Source of the DNA: Sarcocystis neurona
Taxonomy: Eukaryota > Apicomplexa > Conoidasida > Eucoccidiorida > Sarcocystidae
Assembly (NCBI GenBank): GCA_000727475.1
Contig: KL647311.1
Span: 1,289,017-1,353,016 of the forward strand
Direction of reading: 5' to 3'
Length of the DNA stretch: 64,000 bases
Shown here in pieces: positions 11,458 through 23,200 of this stretch (positions are counted from its first letter, which is position 1; the number at the start of each line of letters is the position of its first letter). Made by a program: the position numbers and the translations under genes. The notes under the pieces were generated by a model. That model was not told where the DNA came from. It was given only the letters and a program-made list of their open reading frames with translations, and searched no databases.

Positions 11458-14400
11458 GTGCGGATGCGTATTCCGATGCGCCAGTGTGACGTACAGAGAA
11501 CAAGGTAACGCCTCGTCCTAGAGTCATGTGCGTCGTCGTTCTTGTGGTTCTGTGGTTCTGCGCGTTTACTGCATTGAGCGTACTAGAAGCGCTACTAAAT
11601 ATATGCGCTGTTGGTAACGTAGAAGGTTTCAATAGATATGCACCTCCGCCTGCTCGAGGAGGGCGAGTGCTCAATAGGGTGCAGCAAGAGCGTCCGCCAA
11701 CAAAGACGTTTTGCATGGAAGTTCTGTCTTGGGCGTAGAGTTTGATAAGTGACAGTCACAAAAATGAATAAGGATGTATAGCTCCGTGTGAAAGGCGTGC
11801 ACACCATCTATAGGCCGGAGAAAAAGACCAGTTCCACTGAAACATCTACACGTTTGCACATTTGTGCAAGTGGCTCCCACTATGAGCAAATACGTGAACC
11901 TGAAAGGAGCAAGCCGCTGTGCCCTCTGACGTGGAAACAGGTCTGCGTCCCTACGTGTAAATACGTGTATGTATGTGTGTGTATATATATATATATATCT
12001 CATTTCGCGAAAGTGATGACACATATACACCCAGACATGCATATAGTTGGGGCATTACTTACATCTTTATGTAGATACCAACAGAGAGAAGATATGTACA
12101 TCTTTACCTCAGTTCCACGACGACGATTCTGCAGACATAAAGAACGACCTTACTACCTGTGCAACTCTGATGGCAGCGGTATTCAGGTGCATTTTTATAC
12201 GTACATAAATACTCTACAAGCCAAGACATTTACATATGAGGCGTTCGGTTGTACTAATATCTGGAGGTCCGTGTGAACACAAATATGCCTGCATGTCAAG
12301 ACTTGTATACGTGGTGCGTTAACATTTACGTATTAACTGATATATCTTTGCACGTCTTTTCAGATTGTATGAATACGCGGTCACTGGCCAAGTAGTGGCA
12401 GAAGTGTGAGGAGAGGTGCATATATACTACCGGAATACATCGCACTTGTAGCCTGCTGGGTTGAAAACGTATTACAGAGATGTATACCGGTGGAGGACAT
12501 AATTGCAGCCATTCGCTCGGCTAACACGTAATCGTGTACTTGTAAGTGGACACCCCTATACGCTTTCAAGCGCCGCTGTTTCTAAAGACAGCGCTCCACT
12601 TCTAATTTCTGGAGTTTTCAGTAGTTAAAGATACACAAGCATATTTGTGTGTATGCCTGTATATGCATGAATAGGTAGAACGATTGATGCTTTGTGGCTA
12701 CGCCGCAGCTGAATCCACAAAATGTGTAGAGAAGCTGCTGTAGGTAAATTTTTCGTGCCTCCCTGGGACATATGTACATCTTCTGACAAGGGGAGAGGTG
12801 AGACCGCAAGACTAGCACTGCCGCACTAAAATCATCTCTTCGGAGTAGTCGTGATCGGTGTCCGCACACAAGAAGTGGAACTGGTGTGGTAGATTCACAA
12901 CCAAAGTATGAGGCCACCGCAGCTAATTTTTGGTCGAATTACTGCGGAGTGGAGTGTGAAAAATCATCACTGCTGCAGATGAGTCTTTTATTCGCTCTTT
13001 TGCACGCTCTCACACAGAGATGCAACGCAGTGCAGCAAACGATTGTCCCTGGTTTCATCCGTTACTCGATACGGACTTCTGTTCACATATGTGTCTACCC
13101 TTGTTTCTTTGTACACATGTGTCTTTGTAGAACAAGAAGGACATTACTTTCCTACGTAGAAACACAAAGACAATGGCATTGACACAGTCCTCTCGACGCC
13201 TTAACGCACATATATAACGCAGCAGCGTTTCCTGTGGTTGTCGTCCCTCTCTGGTACGCGTATATGCTACTGCATTTGCGCGAGACTTTTCAGCTTCTCA
13301 AGCCATGACAGGCACATTTAAATTGAACTTCTGGTGAATTCTCGAGCTCCTTCCGCTGTGGTATGTAAAGTACATACGGAGAATTAGGTTCGCGTGTATA
13401 CAGATCTGTGCACAGAGACAGATAGATACGTACGGACTTGTGCAACCGTAATAATATGCGGCGCGTTTTTGTAGCGTAGAAACGCTTCTTTGCGAGTACG
13501 CTGTGTCTGCTGACTCCCGTCTACCTGTTCTCCTGGCTCCTACGTGTCGGTCGTCCGTAACCTCCACGGTGTCTTCATGAAGCGTGGAGTAAAATGTACT
13601 TCTTACGAAACGCGGTCGGGACTTCACTGGTCAGCACATTATTGCTCTCGATAAAAGGGAGTAAGAGTTTCTCTTGAGAACTCACGGAGGGGATTGAAAA
13701 AAAAAACATGCAGGAAGTCAAGCGACAGCAACCTTCGTGTAACACTAAGGAATTTGCAAGTCGTATTTGCGTATTTGCCGAAAACTAAGGGATCGTACTG
13801 ACTCAGAAAAACCGTGCTTTTTCATCTTCTGCGCAAGCGTCCATGAAAGAGTTGCAATGCTGGAGCCGTTGTGGCATGCGCATTGCAGCCATGTGTTTGC
13901 CTCCAAAGAATGAGTTGACACAGCCAACATTTCAATATTCTGTGACCAACGTGTTCGTTTCGCTCTCTCCTCACGTAAACACATTAGCACATGCTTTCAC
14001 ATGTATGCGCAGATGTGTCCCCAGTTGTTGAGAGCTCCTGGGAAAAAGTACTTGTGTAGGGTTTCAGGTATCGAGGCTTCTTGCGGGTCGTCGGCAATCA
14101 TGTTAGCTGCGCAGCATCTTTCCGTGGAAGACGGAACGCATCTCTTCTCACAATTCCAGGGGGTCCACGCGAGGCTTTTGTGAAGAACGAATATGGACGG
14201 CTAAAAAACATATCCACTTCTACCCACCTGTTAACCAGGTAAGGTGTACATATGCCAGGGGGCGAACATACACACATATGTGTATATGCATGGAGGCCCA
14301 CGACCGTGGACGCGAATATCTCTGTAGACAATTTATACACGTAACGTGCAAATGCGCGTTTGTGTACGTAGCGGTAGACGCAACGACAAATGATTTGCTG

Positions 14401-15731
14401 AGACTGCAGGTGCCTAGTCTACATTTGGGCCTGCAAAGTGTAGATACCGTCTAGCAGATCTACACTCCACGCGTAGCCGGGTAACTAGACATCTGCCTCC
14501 ATCTTCAGGCAGTAATATTTTAACGCGGTGGATGCAGACGCCTATATATATATATATAAGCGCACCTCTATATACGCATACACGGCTACGTATATGGAAC
14601 GCTTCTACGGACCCCCGTTCCCTACTGCGGTAACACCTTGTTAGAACTTCACGCTGGCCCAGAGAGAGGAACGGAGCTGGGTGCACACACAGTTGCTCTC
14701 CCCTCACACAGCACACTCCTTCGTGTGACAGCGCGCAACTCATATGCACGAGGACAGCTTCGTTTTTTTGTATGCATTCAAGTAGGTAGGCAAAGACAGG
14801 GAGGCGTATGCGTCCTGCCATCAACTCTACGTTCTGGTACATAAATTGTGCGTGGAGATATACGCGACACATTGGCAGCTCCACGGTGTTCGCCAGGCAG
14901 ACACCCACAGCCGGAAAACTCTACGGTGCGACGTGAATAACATGGATTGGTCTACAGTACGTACGTGTATTATAGCTTTATAGAGTCGTCCGACATCCGG
15001 AGGACTCTAAGGTGAAACGTGAATAACACGGGTTGGTCTCATGTACATGCCTGTATTATGCCTTACACATTAGTACGCGCTACTGCGTGTGTCCTACCGA
15101 TACGTTTGTACTTGAAAATGACGAAGGAAGGCCAACAGCAGTACATATACATGTGTGCTACTTAGCAGCTCAAACATTTGCATTCATGTACGGTACACTC
15201 GTGCACAGCGGATCCCCTGTAATTGCTTGGTGAAGAAGGATTAACAGTATCCACATACATACATATATGTACACGCGTCTAGAGTACGAATATGTATGCT
15301 GCTTCTCCATTCAAAGCCGGTAGCGCATGAATTTTGGTTGCACTCCAGTTTTTGCGCGTCCACCGAGGAAACATCCTCACGTACGTTCTTTCGCAGCGCA
15401 ATGTACGTACATGTATACATGCCCCACGAAGAATAACGTTCATCAGGAGGTGTCCATATCGTACAAGCTCACAGTGCGCGTACACGTCTCCATTAAAAAG
15501 TCTATACATAGGAGTGAAGGGGGGCAGAAAATAGTTGCCGGATGCGTCGTCAACAGCGGTAGAATAGCACAGCAGCAATCCTATATAGCTACTACTAGTG
15601 CTACAAGTGAGCTGCCACGCGTTGCCGCAGAACAACACGCAGACACGCTTTAGGCTGCTATCACGTGGCAGCTGTTGCAACGCCACAGAGAATAGTAAAT
15701 TTTTATCGGTTCTGGGGAAGCTGCTTCGAGG
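11458..15731. other. No gene supported; repeat-poor with scattered microsatellites
   Basis: Only short overlapping ORFs occur here. There are (TA)n tracts near 11980-11998 and 14544-14560. No homopolymer-type coding, recognisable domain or consistent splice pattern was found. Confidence 0.5.
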
Positions 15732-15911
15732 ATGCTGCTGGTATTACTGCTGCTGCTGCTGTCCTTCCTCTCGGCTCGCTACTGCCGCTTCTTCGCTAGC
15801 GGTGCGCAGCTCCCCGTTAGCTGCTGCGCCGCCTGCAGGGGTAAAGAGAAACGCAATGAAGAAGCGATATCCCACCAGCAGCCGACGCAACAGTCCCAAG
15901 GGACTCCTTAG
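15732..15911 (+). CDS. Short ORF with signal-peptide-like N-terminus (59 aa, possibly a first exon)
   Basis: The ATG at 15732 starts a frame beginning MLLVLLLLLLSFLSARYC, a strongly hydrophobic leader of the kind used for secretory targeting, followed by a short polar part with several Cys and Gln. Part of the leader is encoded by a CTG run, so the hydrophobicity could be a by-product of the repeat. A donor-like sequence (gcagg|ggtaaag) lies inside the frame, so this may be the first exon of a split gene. The LRAT-domain gene 1.5 kb downstream is open upstream of its ATG and is one candidate partner. No function can be assigned. Confidence 0.25.
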   Translation: MLLVLLLLLLSFLSARYCRFFASGAQLPVSCCAACRGKEKRNEEAISHQQPTQQSQGTP

Positions 15912-16227
15912 ACGATGACAAACGCAAACGCAGCAGCGCCGACAGGTTGAGAACAGCAGAAAACCGTGAGGGGTCACTTTTTAACGGGAGTCGCAGAGAA
16001 CGGCAGCCGGCACGCCGGCAGGCGCGCGGCAGCTGCGCGCAGGGTCGTTGAGGCAGCCTTTCCAGCAGCCGCGGTAATTATCGCCATTGTAACAGCAGCG
16101 GGACGCGAGCAGCCTCCTGGCGACACTACGTCCTCTCTTTTAAATTTGCAGTTTCGAAGGATAATCCACGTACAAACAGCAGGAGACGACGACGCACCTC
16201 TCAGTCGCCGGTGTGTCTGCGCCGCGG

Positions 16228-16398
16228 ATGGGAAGCACCACGCTTGCTTTCTCCCTTCGATTCCTGCTGTTCATGTCTTCCTTCATTTTCTTCAACGAGC
16301 ATATTGCCCTCGGGGAGCGACCCTCGTATTCCTCCGTCCAAGGGGAGACAGATTCGTGTAGACACTGTAGAAAAGGAAGGACCTCAGCACGGCCGTAG
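16228..16398 (+). CDS. Short ORF with signal-peptide-like N-terminus (56 aa, possibly a first exon)
   Basis: The frame from ATG 16228 begins MGSTTLAFSLRFLLFMSSF, with a hydrophobic core not made by a repeat, then becomes polar and contains a CRHC motif. It looks like an N-terminal secretion leader. No acceptor/donor pairing with a downstream exon can be proved by eye. It could be an independent small secreted product, a first exon of the LRAT-domain gene starting near 17.1-17.3 kb, or chance. Confidence 0.28.
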   Translation: MGSTTLAFSLRFLLFMSSFIFFNEHIALGERPSYSSVQGETDSCRHCRKGRTSARP

Positions 16399-17268
16399 AT
16401 AACTTGAGTGTGGAGCTGGGTGGAGGACTAGACCTCAAAAATATATGTATGCAGCTGCGTTTCCTCGCTGGTTGACGAGGGAGGATGAGTTTCTAAGAAA
16501 CTAACATGGTCCTGCAGCGCCTCTGCGGCTTCTGCTACTGGAGGGTTCTAATAGTTTCGTCTCTGACGAGCGCTGCGGACAGCCGCTGTTCTGCGACTGC
16601 GGCTGGCCGGAGGCGATCGCGATGTATGCGTCGGGGCTGTTCCGTCCCAGGATGAAATGTATAGATTTATGTGTACAGCCGCTGTGCCCATATACATTTA
16701 CGTAGACAGCCTTCCACAGCAGTGCATTTATATGAAAGTTTCTGTACGTTGTTCCCAATAGAGGCGGCCTGTTGTGTGCGCGTTTGTGTCGCCTTATGCA
16801 TACCTTCCTCCCGCTTCCTGTTTTACGTACGCGCCAACCTCTACATATCTGCAGATATTTGCTTACTGGTATACCTTTTTTTCTTTCTGTTCCCTGCTTT
16901 CGATTTTGACGTGGGTTTACGGCGACAGAGTCGCGTGGTAGACGCATGCACTTGCACTTCTTCTTGATACGTGTGTGCGTCCACCTGTGCGTAGGTCTGC
17001 TTGTTCACAACCCGGCGCCCTCTGCTGCTAGCTGAGGAGAATAGATGCTGCATTGGGCTTGTCTACGTTGGTAGACGGCAATCTTCCGGCCTCCCATCAG
17101 AGATAAACCGGCTGGCACAACACGCCCAGAAGGAGCACTGCGGCCTGCGGAGTCCTTGTCTGGCGGTGGCTTCTGGCCAACACAGCGGAGAAACGGCGGC
17201 GTGACAAACAGCCTGGTGCCCGTCCTCGTCCCAGCAGCAGCAGCAGCCCCACCAGCAGTAGCAGCAGT

Positions 17269-20200
17269 ATGCAGACGGGCAGCAGCAGCTGTACTGGCAC
17301 TGCCAACACCAGCACCAACATCGGAGATCGCGACGGCTGCACCGACGACGCCAGCAGCAGCAGCAGCAACAGCAGCACTACCGGCGCAGGCACTGCAGGC
17401 CCACAACAAGTCTTCGCTTTCCAAGATGTTGCAACAGCGTTTTCGGCGCTGCAACGAGCAGCGGCCGCGGAGTTCCGCAGGTACAGCAGCAGCATGCGGA
17501 GCAGCGCGACAGCCTCTCGGGCGTCCCTTACAAGCGGCGACACCAGCGCCAGCAGCTCCACAATGTCAAGCAGCAGAAGCAGCAGCAGCACAACTGCGAG
17601 TACACCTGCCGGCAGGAGCAACAGTAGCGCAGATCCGACCGCCAGCCGCAGCACCGCAAGCCTCAACAACAGCAACAGCAGCATTGAGAGTTCCTTCTCT
17701 CTCCTCGGCGCGCGTTCAGACTCGTCTGTAGTCGAGAGCTGCAGCCAGCCCGAGATTCCAGGCAACAACAGAAGAGCAATCAGCAGCAGTCAGGACACCG
17801 GCCGCAACAGCAGCAGCAGCAACAGCGGCAGCAGCAGCAGCAGCAACAGCGGGAGCAGCAACAGCAGCAGCAACAGCGGCAGCAGCAACAGTAGCAGCAG
17901 CAGCGGCAGCGGCGGCAGAGCGGGCGACAGCAGAGTCGAGAACAACAACAGCAGAGTGTTGATAGAGGAAGCAGTTGCTGCAGAAGCGGCTGTCGAGGAA
18001 ACGGCGCAGCTGCTGCTGCGACAGCAGCCGCCTTTATGTGAGGAGATGCAACTGCTGGACGAGCCGGTAGAGAGCTTCGATCTTCACGGCTGCCTGGTTC
18101 TTGACGACTATACTGTTCTCAACTGGACGCAGCCTCAGAGCGGGTCATCCCTGCGTTCTGCTTCTCTCCCTGCTGCAGCTGGTTCGACGGTTGTACCTGT
18201 TGCTGCGGCTGCTCCTGTTCTTGCAGCTGCTCCTGCTCTTGCAGCTGCTCCTGCTGCTGCAGCTGCTCCTGTTGCTGCAGCTGGCTCTGTTGCTGCAGCA
18301 GCTGTGGGTGCAGCAGCTGCAGCCGCTGGGCGTGGACCCACGGCGACGCCCTCACCTGCAACAGCGGCTGCGAGGGGGCCACTGGCAGCAGCAGCAGCAG
18401 CAGAAGTGACACGAGCTTGCCCAAGATCGCGATACGCGAGAACGGCCTCGCAGAGGCAGCCGACAGCCGCAACGGGGGTGTCAGCAGCAGCAGAGGAAGC
18501 AGCAGCGGACCAACGCGCAGCAGGAGGAGAAGGATCAGCGGAAGAGGATCTAGCAGCAGCAGCTACGGCGGGAAACTTGGCGGCTGATTTGAATCTCCTA
18601 CAACGCTGCTGGAGCGCCGCTGCGGCAGCAAGGCCACATGCATGCGACGGTTTTGACGTAGAGGAGGGCATGTTGATAAAGAACTCGTCAGGAAGCAACA
18701 GCAGCGGCAACAGCGGCACGGCGGGCCAGGACAACACGAGCACTGCAGGCAGAAGCTCTTCCACCAGCAGCAGCAGCGACAACCACAGCAACAACGACGA
18801 CAAAAACGACAGCAACCACCAGGTGCGAAACACAAACAGCAGCAGCAGCGACCGCGACATCAACAGCAGCAGTGGTCGCGGCATTAGCAGCAGCCGCGGC
18901 CGCAGCGTTGGCGGCAGCAGCGCCCACGACGTCAGTGGCAGCAGCGGCCACGGCGTTAGCAGCAGCAGCGGCCACGGCGTTAGCAGCAGCAGCAGCAGAG
19001 CCGAAGACTCGTGGGAGTGCCTTAGCACGTTTTTTGCGGGAGGAGAGGAGCAGCAGCATCCGAGCAGCAGCAGTTGCCGCAGCAAGAGTGGAGTGAGCAG
19101 CTGGAGCAGCACGGGCGCGGCCGCAGCGGCAGGTATGTCTGTGCCGGGTGAGACGAAAGGAAGCGAAAGGAAAAACAGCAGCAACGGTGAAGAGGGACTT
19201 CGAAGCTTCTTCTCATTTTTGACTCAGCAAGTGCCGAAGCATGCTCGCCTTTTTTCTGCTCGCAGACACGCTCATAAAACTGGTGCTGCAGCTGCCAGCG
19301 GAGCCGCTGTGTCTGCTGTTCCCGCTGCAGCTGCTGCTCCTGCTGCTGCCAGCGGCACCGCTGCTGTTCTCGCTGCGACCCCAGCGACTGTCTTTGACGG
19401 CGTCACTTCCGTTCCTCCTGCTGCTTCTTCCTCCTCCTCTACTGGGCATGCGGGTGTCGCTCTTCGTCAACGCCGTCCTGCACCGGGTGATGCGTCTTCT
19501 TCGTCTTTTGGTGTCGATCCTCCTCGAGGCTGTCCTGCAGTAGGAGACGCTTCTTCTTCTTCATCTCGCGATGTCGCTCTTCCTGAACGCAGGGCTACAG
19601 AGGATGATGCTGTTGCTGCTTGTGAAGATGGCGTCTCAGCTGCCGCTGCTGCTGCTGCCTCTGTTTCTCTTCGTCTTCTTCAGAGGCTCCGCCGCCTTTC
19701 ACGGGGAGATCATTCGTCTTCTTCTCCCACACAGGCATCTGCATGCGCAGCAGAAGGTTCTACGGCTTCTGACGCTGCTGTTGCTGCTGCTGCCATGGAC
19801 TGCGCTGCTGGTGCTTCGAACTTTGCTGCTGCCCCGACGACTGATGTGGAAGCAGACGCTGCTGCTGCAGGACAGCGTGAGGGCGGTGTTGCTGCTCTTG
19901 CTACAGAGCCAGCAGCTGCTGTTCCTCCTGATGCGGCGGGAAGTGTCTGTGCTGCCCCCGCGCTCCCCCCAGAAGTTTTTCCCCCCCGTGACCTGCAGCA
20001 GCTCGTGGACGACGCATCCGGCTTGCTTGCTGCGGCTCTGCAAACGTCTACGAATGCTGCTGCTGGTGCTTCTTCTTTGACAGCCGCACCAGAGACTGCT
20101 GCTGCTGCTGTGGACGACGAGGATAGAGCCGCCGGCCCTGGTGGTGTTGTTGCTACTCACCGGCTTGCTTCTCCGCCTCCTCCTCCTTCTTGGTCTTCTT

Positions 20201-23200
20201 TTGAGCCACCAGCAGCAGCGGGTGATCGGAGTGCCGCGCGTGATACAGCTGCTACAGCAGAACACAGAAGACGAGAAAACAGCGAAGAAGAAAAAAAAGC
20301 ACCAGCAGCAGCACTGTGTTGCAGTGAGTCGGCGAGGGTTGATACTGCTGCTGGTGCTATCACTACCACTACTGCTACGGCTACGACTTTAAGAGGAGGG
20401 CCCGCGCAGCCTGCTGCCGCTGCTGCAGCAGTTACACGAATGTTAAATTACTATTCTTCTTCTGTTGCTGCTGCTTCTATGGCTGCAGTTCGTGAGCAGC
20501 AGCTACCGCCTCTTCACCCGCTGCGGACACGCTGTATTGAAGGTCCCCTACTGCTGGCCGATGAGGGGCACTGTATGGCGGCGACTCCTGCGGAAACGAG
20601 AAGCAGCGTCAACAGCTACGACCGCTGCGACGGCTGCAGGAGAAAGGAAAGCAGCAGCAGCAGCGGAACGAGTGGCTTGCGCTGCAGCAGCAGCTGCATG
20701 CCCCAGGGGACTAGCAGCAGCGGGTGGTGGCGAGGCAGCGGCAGGAGAGACAGCAGGGCGAGTGACAGCAGCAAAGATGAAGAGGAGCTGCTGCAGGTGC
20801 ACGACGTCAAAGACGCGGTTGCTATTCTCCGTACTTCTCACTTCTTAAAGAAAATGCGAGAATACGTAACTCCAGCGGAGAAAGACGGAGAAGGAGCACA
20901 ATGTTCGGGCGGCCGCGGCAGCAACAACTCGGACGCGAGAAGTCCCGGCAACAGCTCCGCAGGCAGTTGCAACAACAGCAGCATCTTCCTCGGCACACGG
21001 AGCAACTGCAGCTCTGAGAGCAACAGCAGCAGCTCCCGCAGCCTCAGCAGCAGGTGCAGAGAGGAATGGGCTGCCACCAGCAGGCGCAGTCGAAGCGACG
21101 CCCCTGCGGCAGTTGAAGAAGAACCGAGAGCGGTATCTGTACCTGCGCTAGAGCGCTGTGTTATGAATCTTCTCGCCGCTCCTTGTCCTCCGCAGGCGAT
21201 TGTGATTTTGCATGACTTACCTGTCTTGTCCACTCTTGCGGCATGCATTCCTCAACGTCCTGGTGCTGTCGATTCTTCCGGTGAAGCTGCTGTTGCTGCT
21301 GCTGTAGCACCGTCTCAGCCCGTTGCTGCTGCTGATGCGGCTCTGTGTGAAGTCGCTGCGTCTTCCGCTGCTGCAGCGGCACGTCGTCCCGCTGCTGCTG
21401 CGTTAGAGGCTCGTGCTGCGGCCACTGCTGCTACGGCCGCATGCAGCGCAGGAGGAGGAGATAGGGCCAGCCGAAGCGCAGCAGCAGACCATCACAGAAG
21501 GTACTGTTGTTTCCTAGATGACGAAGAAGAAGAAGGAAAGAAATTGTCGGCAAGTGGGAAGCGCGTCTTTGTCTTAAGGCGCTTTGATGAGCTTGTTTTC
21601 TCTCCTGACTTTCTTGCTGCTATCGCCAGCAACGTATCTCCACGCGCCTCTCCGCTGCCACACCCGCCCGCGCCGCAGCAGGCACATAGGCAGCAGCAGC
21701 CTCCGCAGCAGGAAGGCGACGAGAAGACGAGGCAGTCGCAGCAGAGGACTCGTCGCAGTGAGTCCTCGAGCGGCGTGACTTCGCACCGCCTTCGTCGGGT
21801 AGCCTACACATCAACAGCAGCAGAGGCAACAACTACAGCAGCAGGAGAAGGAGGAGGAAAAGGAGCGGCAGAAGCAGGAGAAGAAGCTGCAGTAGCGAGA
21901 AGCGCTGCAGCGGGAAGTGCTGCTGCTGGCAGGAGAGTGGAGAGAGCAGCTGCTTCTACAGGTTTGCCCGCTGCTGGGGGGGAAAGCGCTGAAGCAGCGG
22001 CCTTAGCAACAGCAGCACGTCGCGCGACAGAAACAGAAGGAGCAGCAGCAGCCCCAGGAATAGCCAGAGACCCGCTGGCAAGAGCTCTGCGCCCGGGAGC
22101 AGCCCCAGGGTTTGCCAGAAAAGCAGCAGCTGTTTCTTCCTCTGATGCCGTTGCTGCTGTTGCTGCTGGTGCTGTGGGAGCCGAAGAGGAGGGGCTGGTG
22201 GCCGGAGAGGGAGCAGCAGCAAGTGAAACGGTGGCCGCAGCAGCAGCGGCAGCAGAAGCAGCGATAGCCGCGGCAGCGGGAGAATTCGAAGAAGATAAAG
22301 AAGAGCGTACGTGGGAGTCGTGCTATGGAGGGAAAGTGTGGCCGCCACCGGTGCTGCTGGTTTTTCGTAAGGGAAAGAGCGCTGCGGAGGTTGCGACGCT
22401 GCGCGGGGTGCAGCGGGTCTGTATATCTCCTATTCCTTTGTCCGTGGGGGATCATATTTACCGTACCATACAACCTACAGGCATTTTGTAAGTCGTCGTC
22501 CGTTTCCACTTCCCTCGTTGCGACACTCTCTCTATTTATTCGCCCAGAAAGTGAACGCGTCTTGTTTTGCAGGACAGTTTTTGCATGCGTTCAATGGGAG
22601 GCACGTTGCCCTGGCTGCCACCCGGTGAAAAAGCGCACTGCATGTCTATCATCACATTTCTAGGGTTGGCGGAGACTTGTCGTTTCCCAACCTCCGTCCT
22701 CGCTTCCTCCCGCTTCTGTTTTCTTTATATTACTGCTCTTTATAGACGCAGTACGCCGCATGCTTGTCCCCCCCCTCGGCCGTTCAGCCTTCACCCAAGA
22801 TGCAGATTCTTCTGACCCGAGAAAGTGGTGACGCAGAGTGACAGTAGATATCAACACGCACGCAGACACAGACAGAAATACATATATTTGTTTGTATGTA
22901 AACATCTGGAAAAGGGGAATAACCTACTAAGTGCCAGACTCTCTCTTTCTCGGGATACACATATATATTTACGTGTACCTATGTGTATGCATATGCATCT
23001 GCACGCCAGTTTGTATACACGAGCACATCGATACACGTGTGCACATATATACACGTATATATATTCATAAATATATATATGTGTATATATGTTTGCACCC
23101 GGAAGAATATATATATGTGTGTGCCCGGATGGATGTACAGGGAAAGAGAAGAGGGTTGTGCTGCTGCGGGGGGGAAGGGTAGGAATGGCGAAAAGAGACG

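Noticed and set aside
17097..17768. Minus-strand Leu/Ala-rich ORF resembling a membrane protein
   Set aside because: The hydrophobicity is CTG-run Leu antisense to the Ser/Ala tract of the LRAT gene.
18135..19184. Minus-strand Leu/Ala-rich ORF of 349 codons
   Set aside because: It is antisense to the Ser/Ala frame of the LRAT gene. CAG/CTG repeats contain no stop codon in any frame, so shadows of this size are expected.
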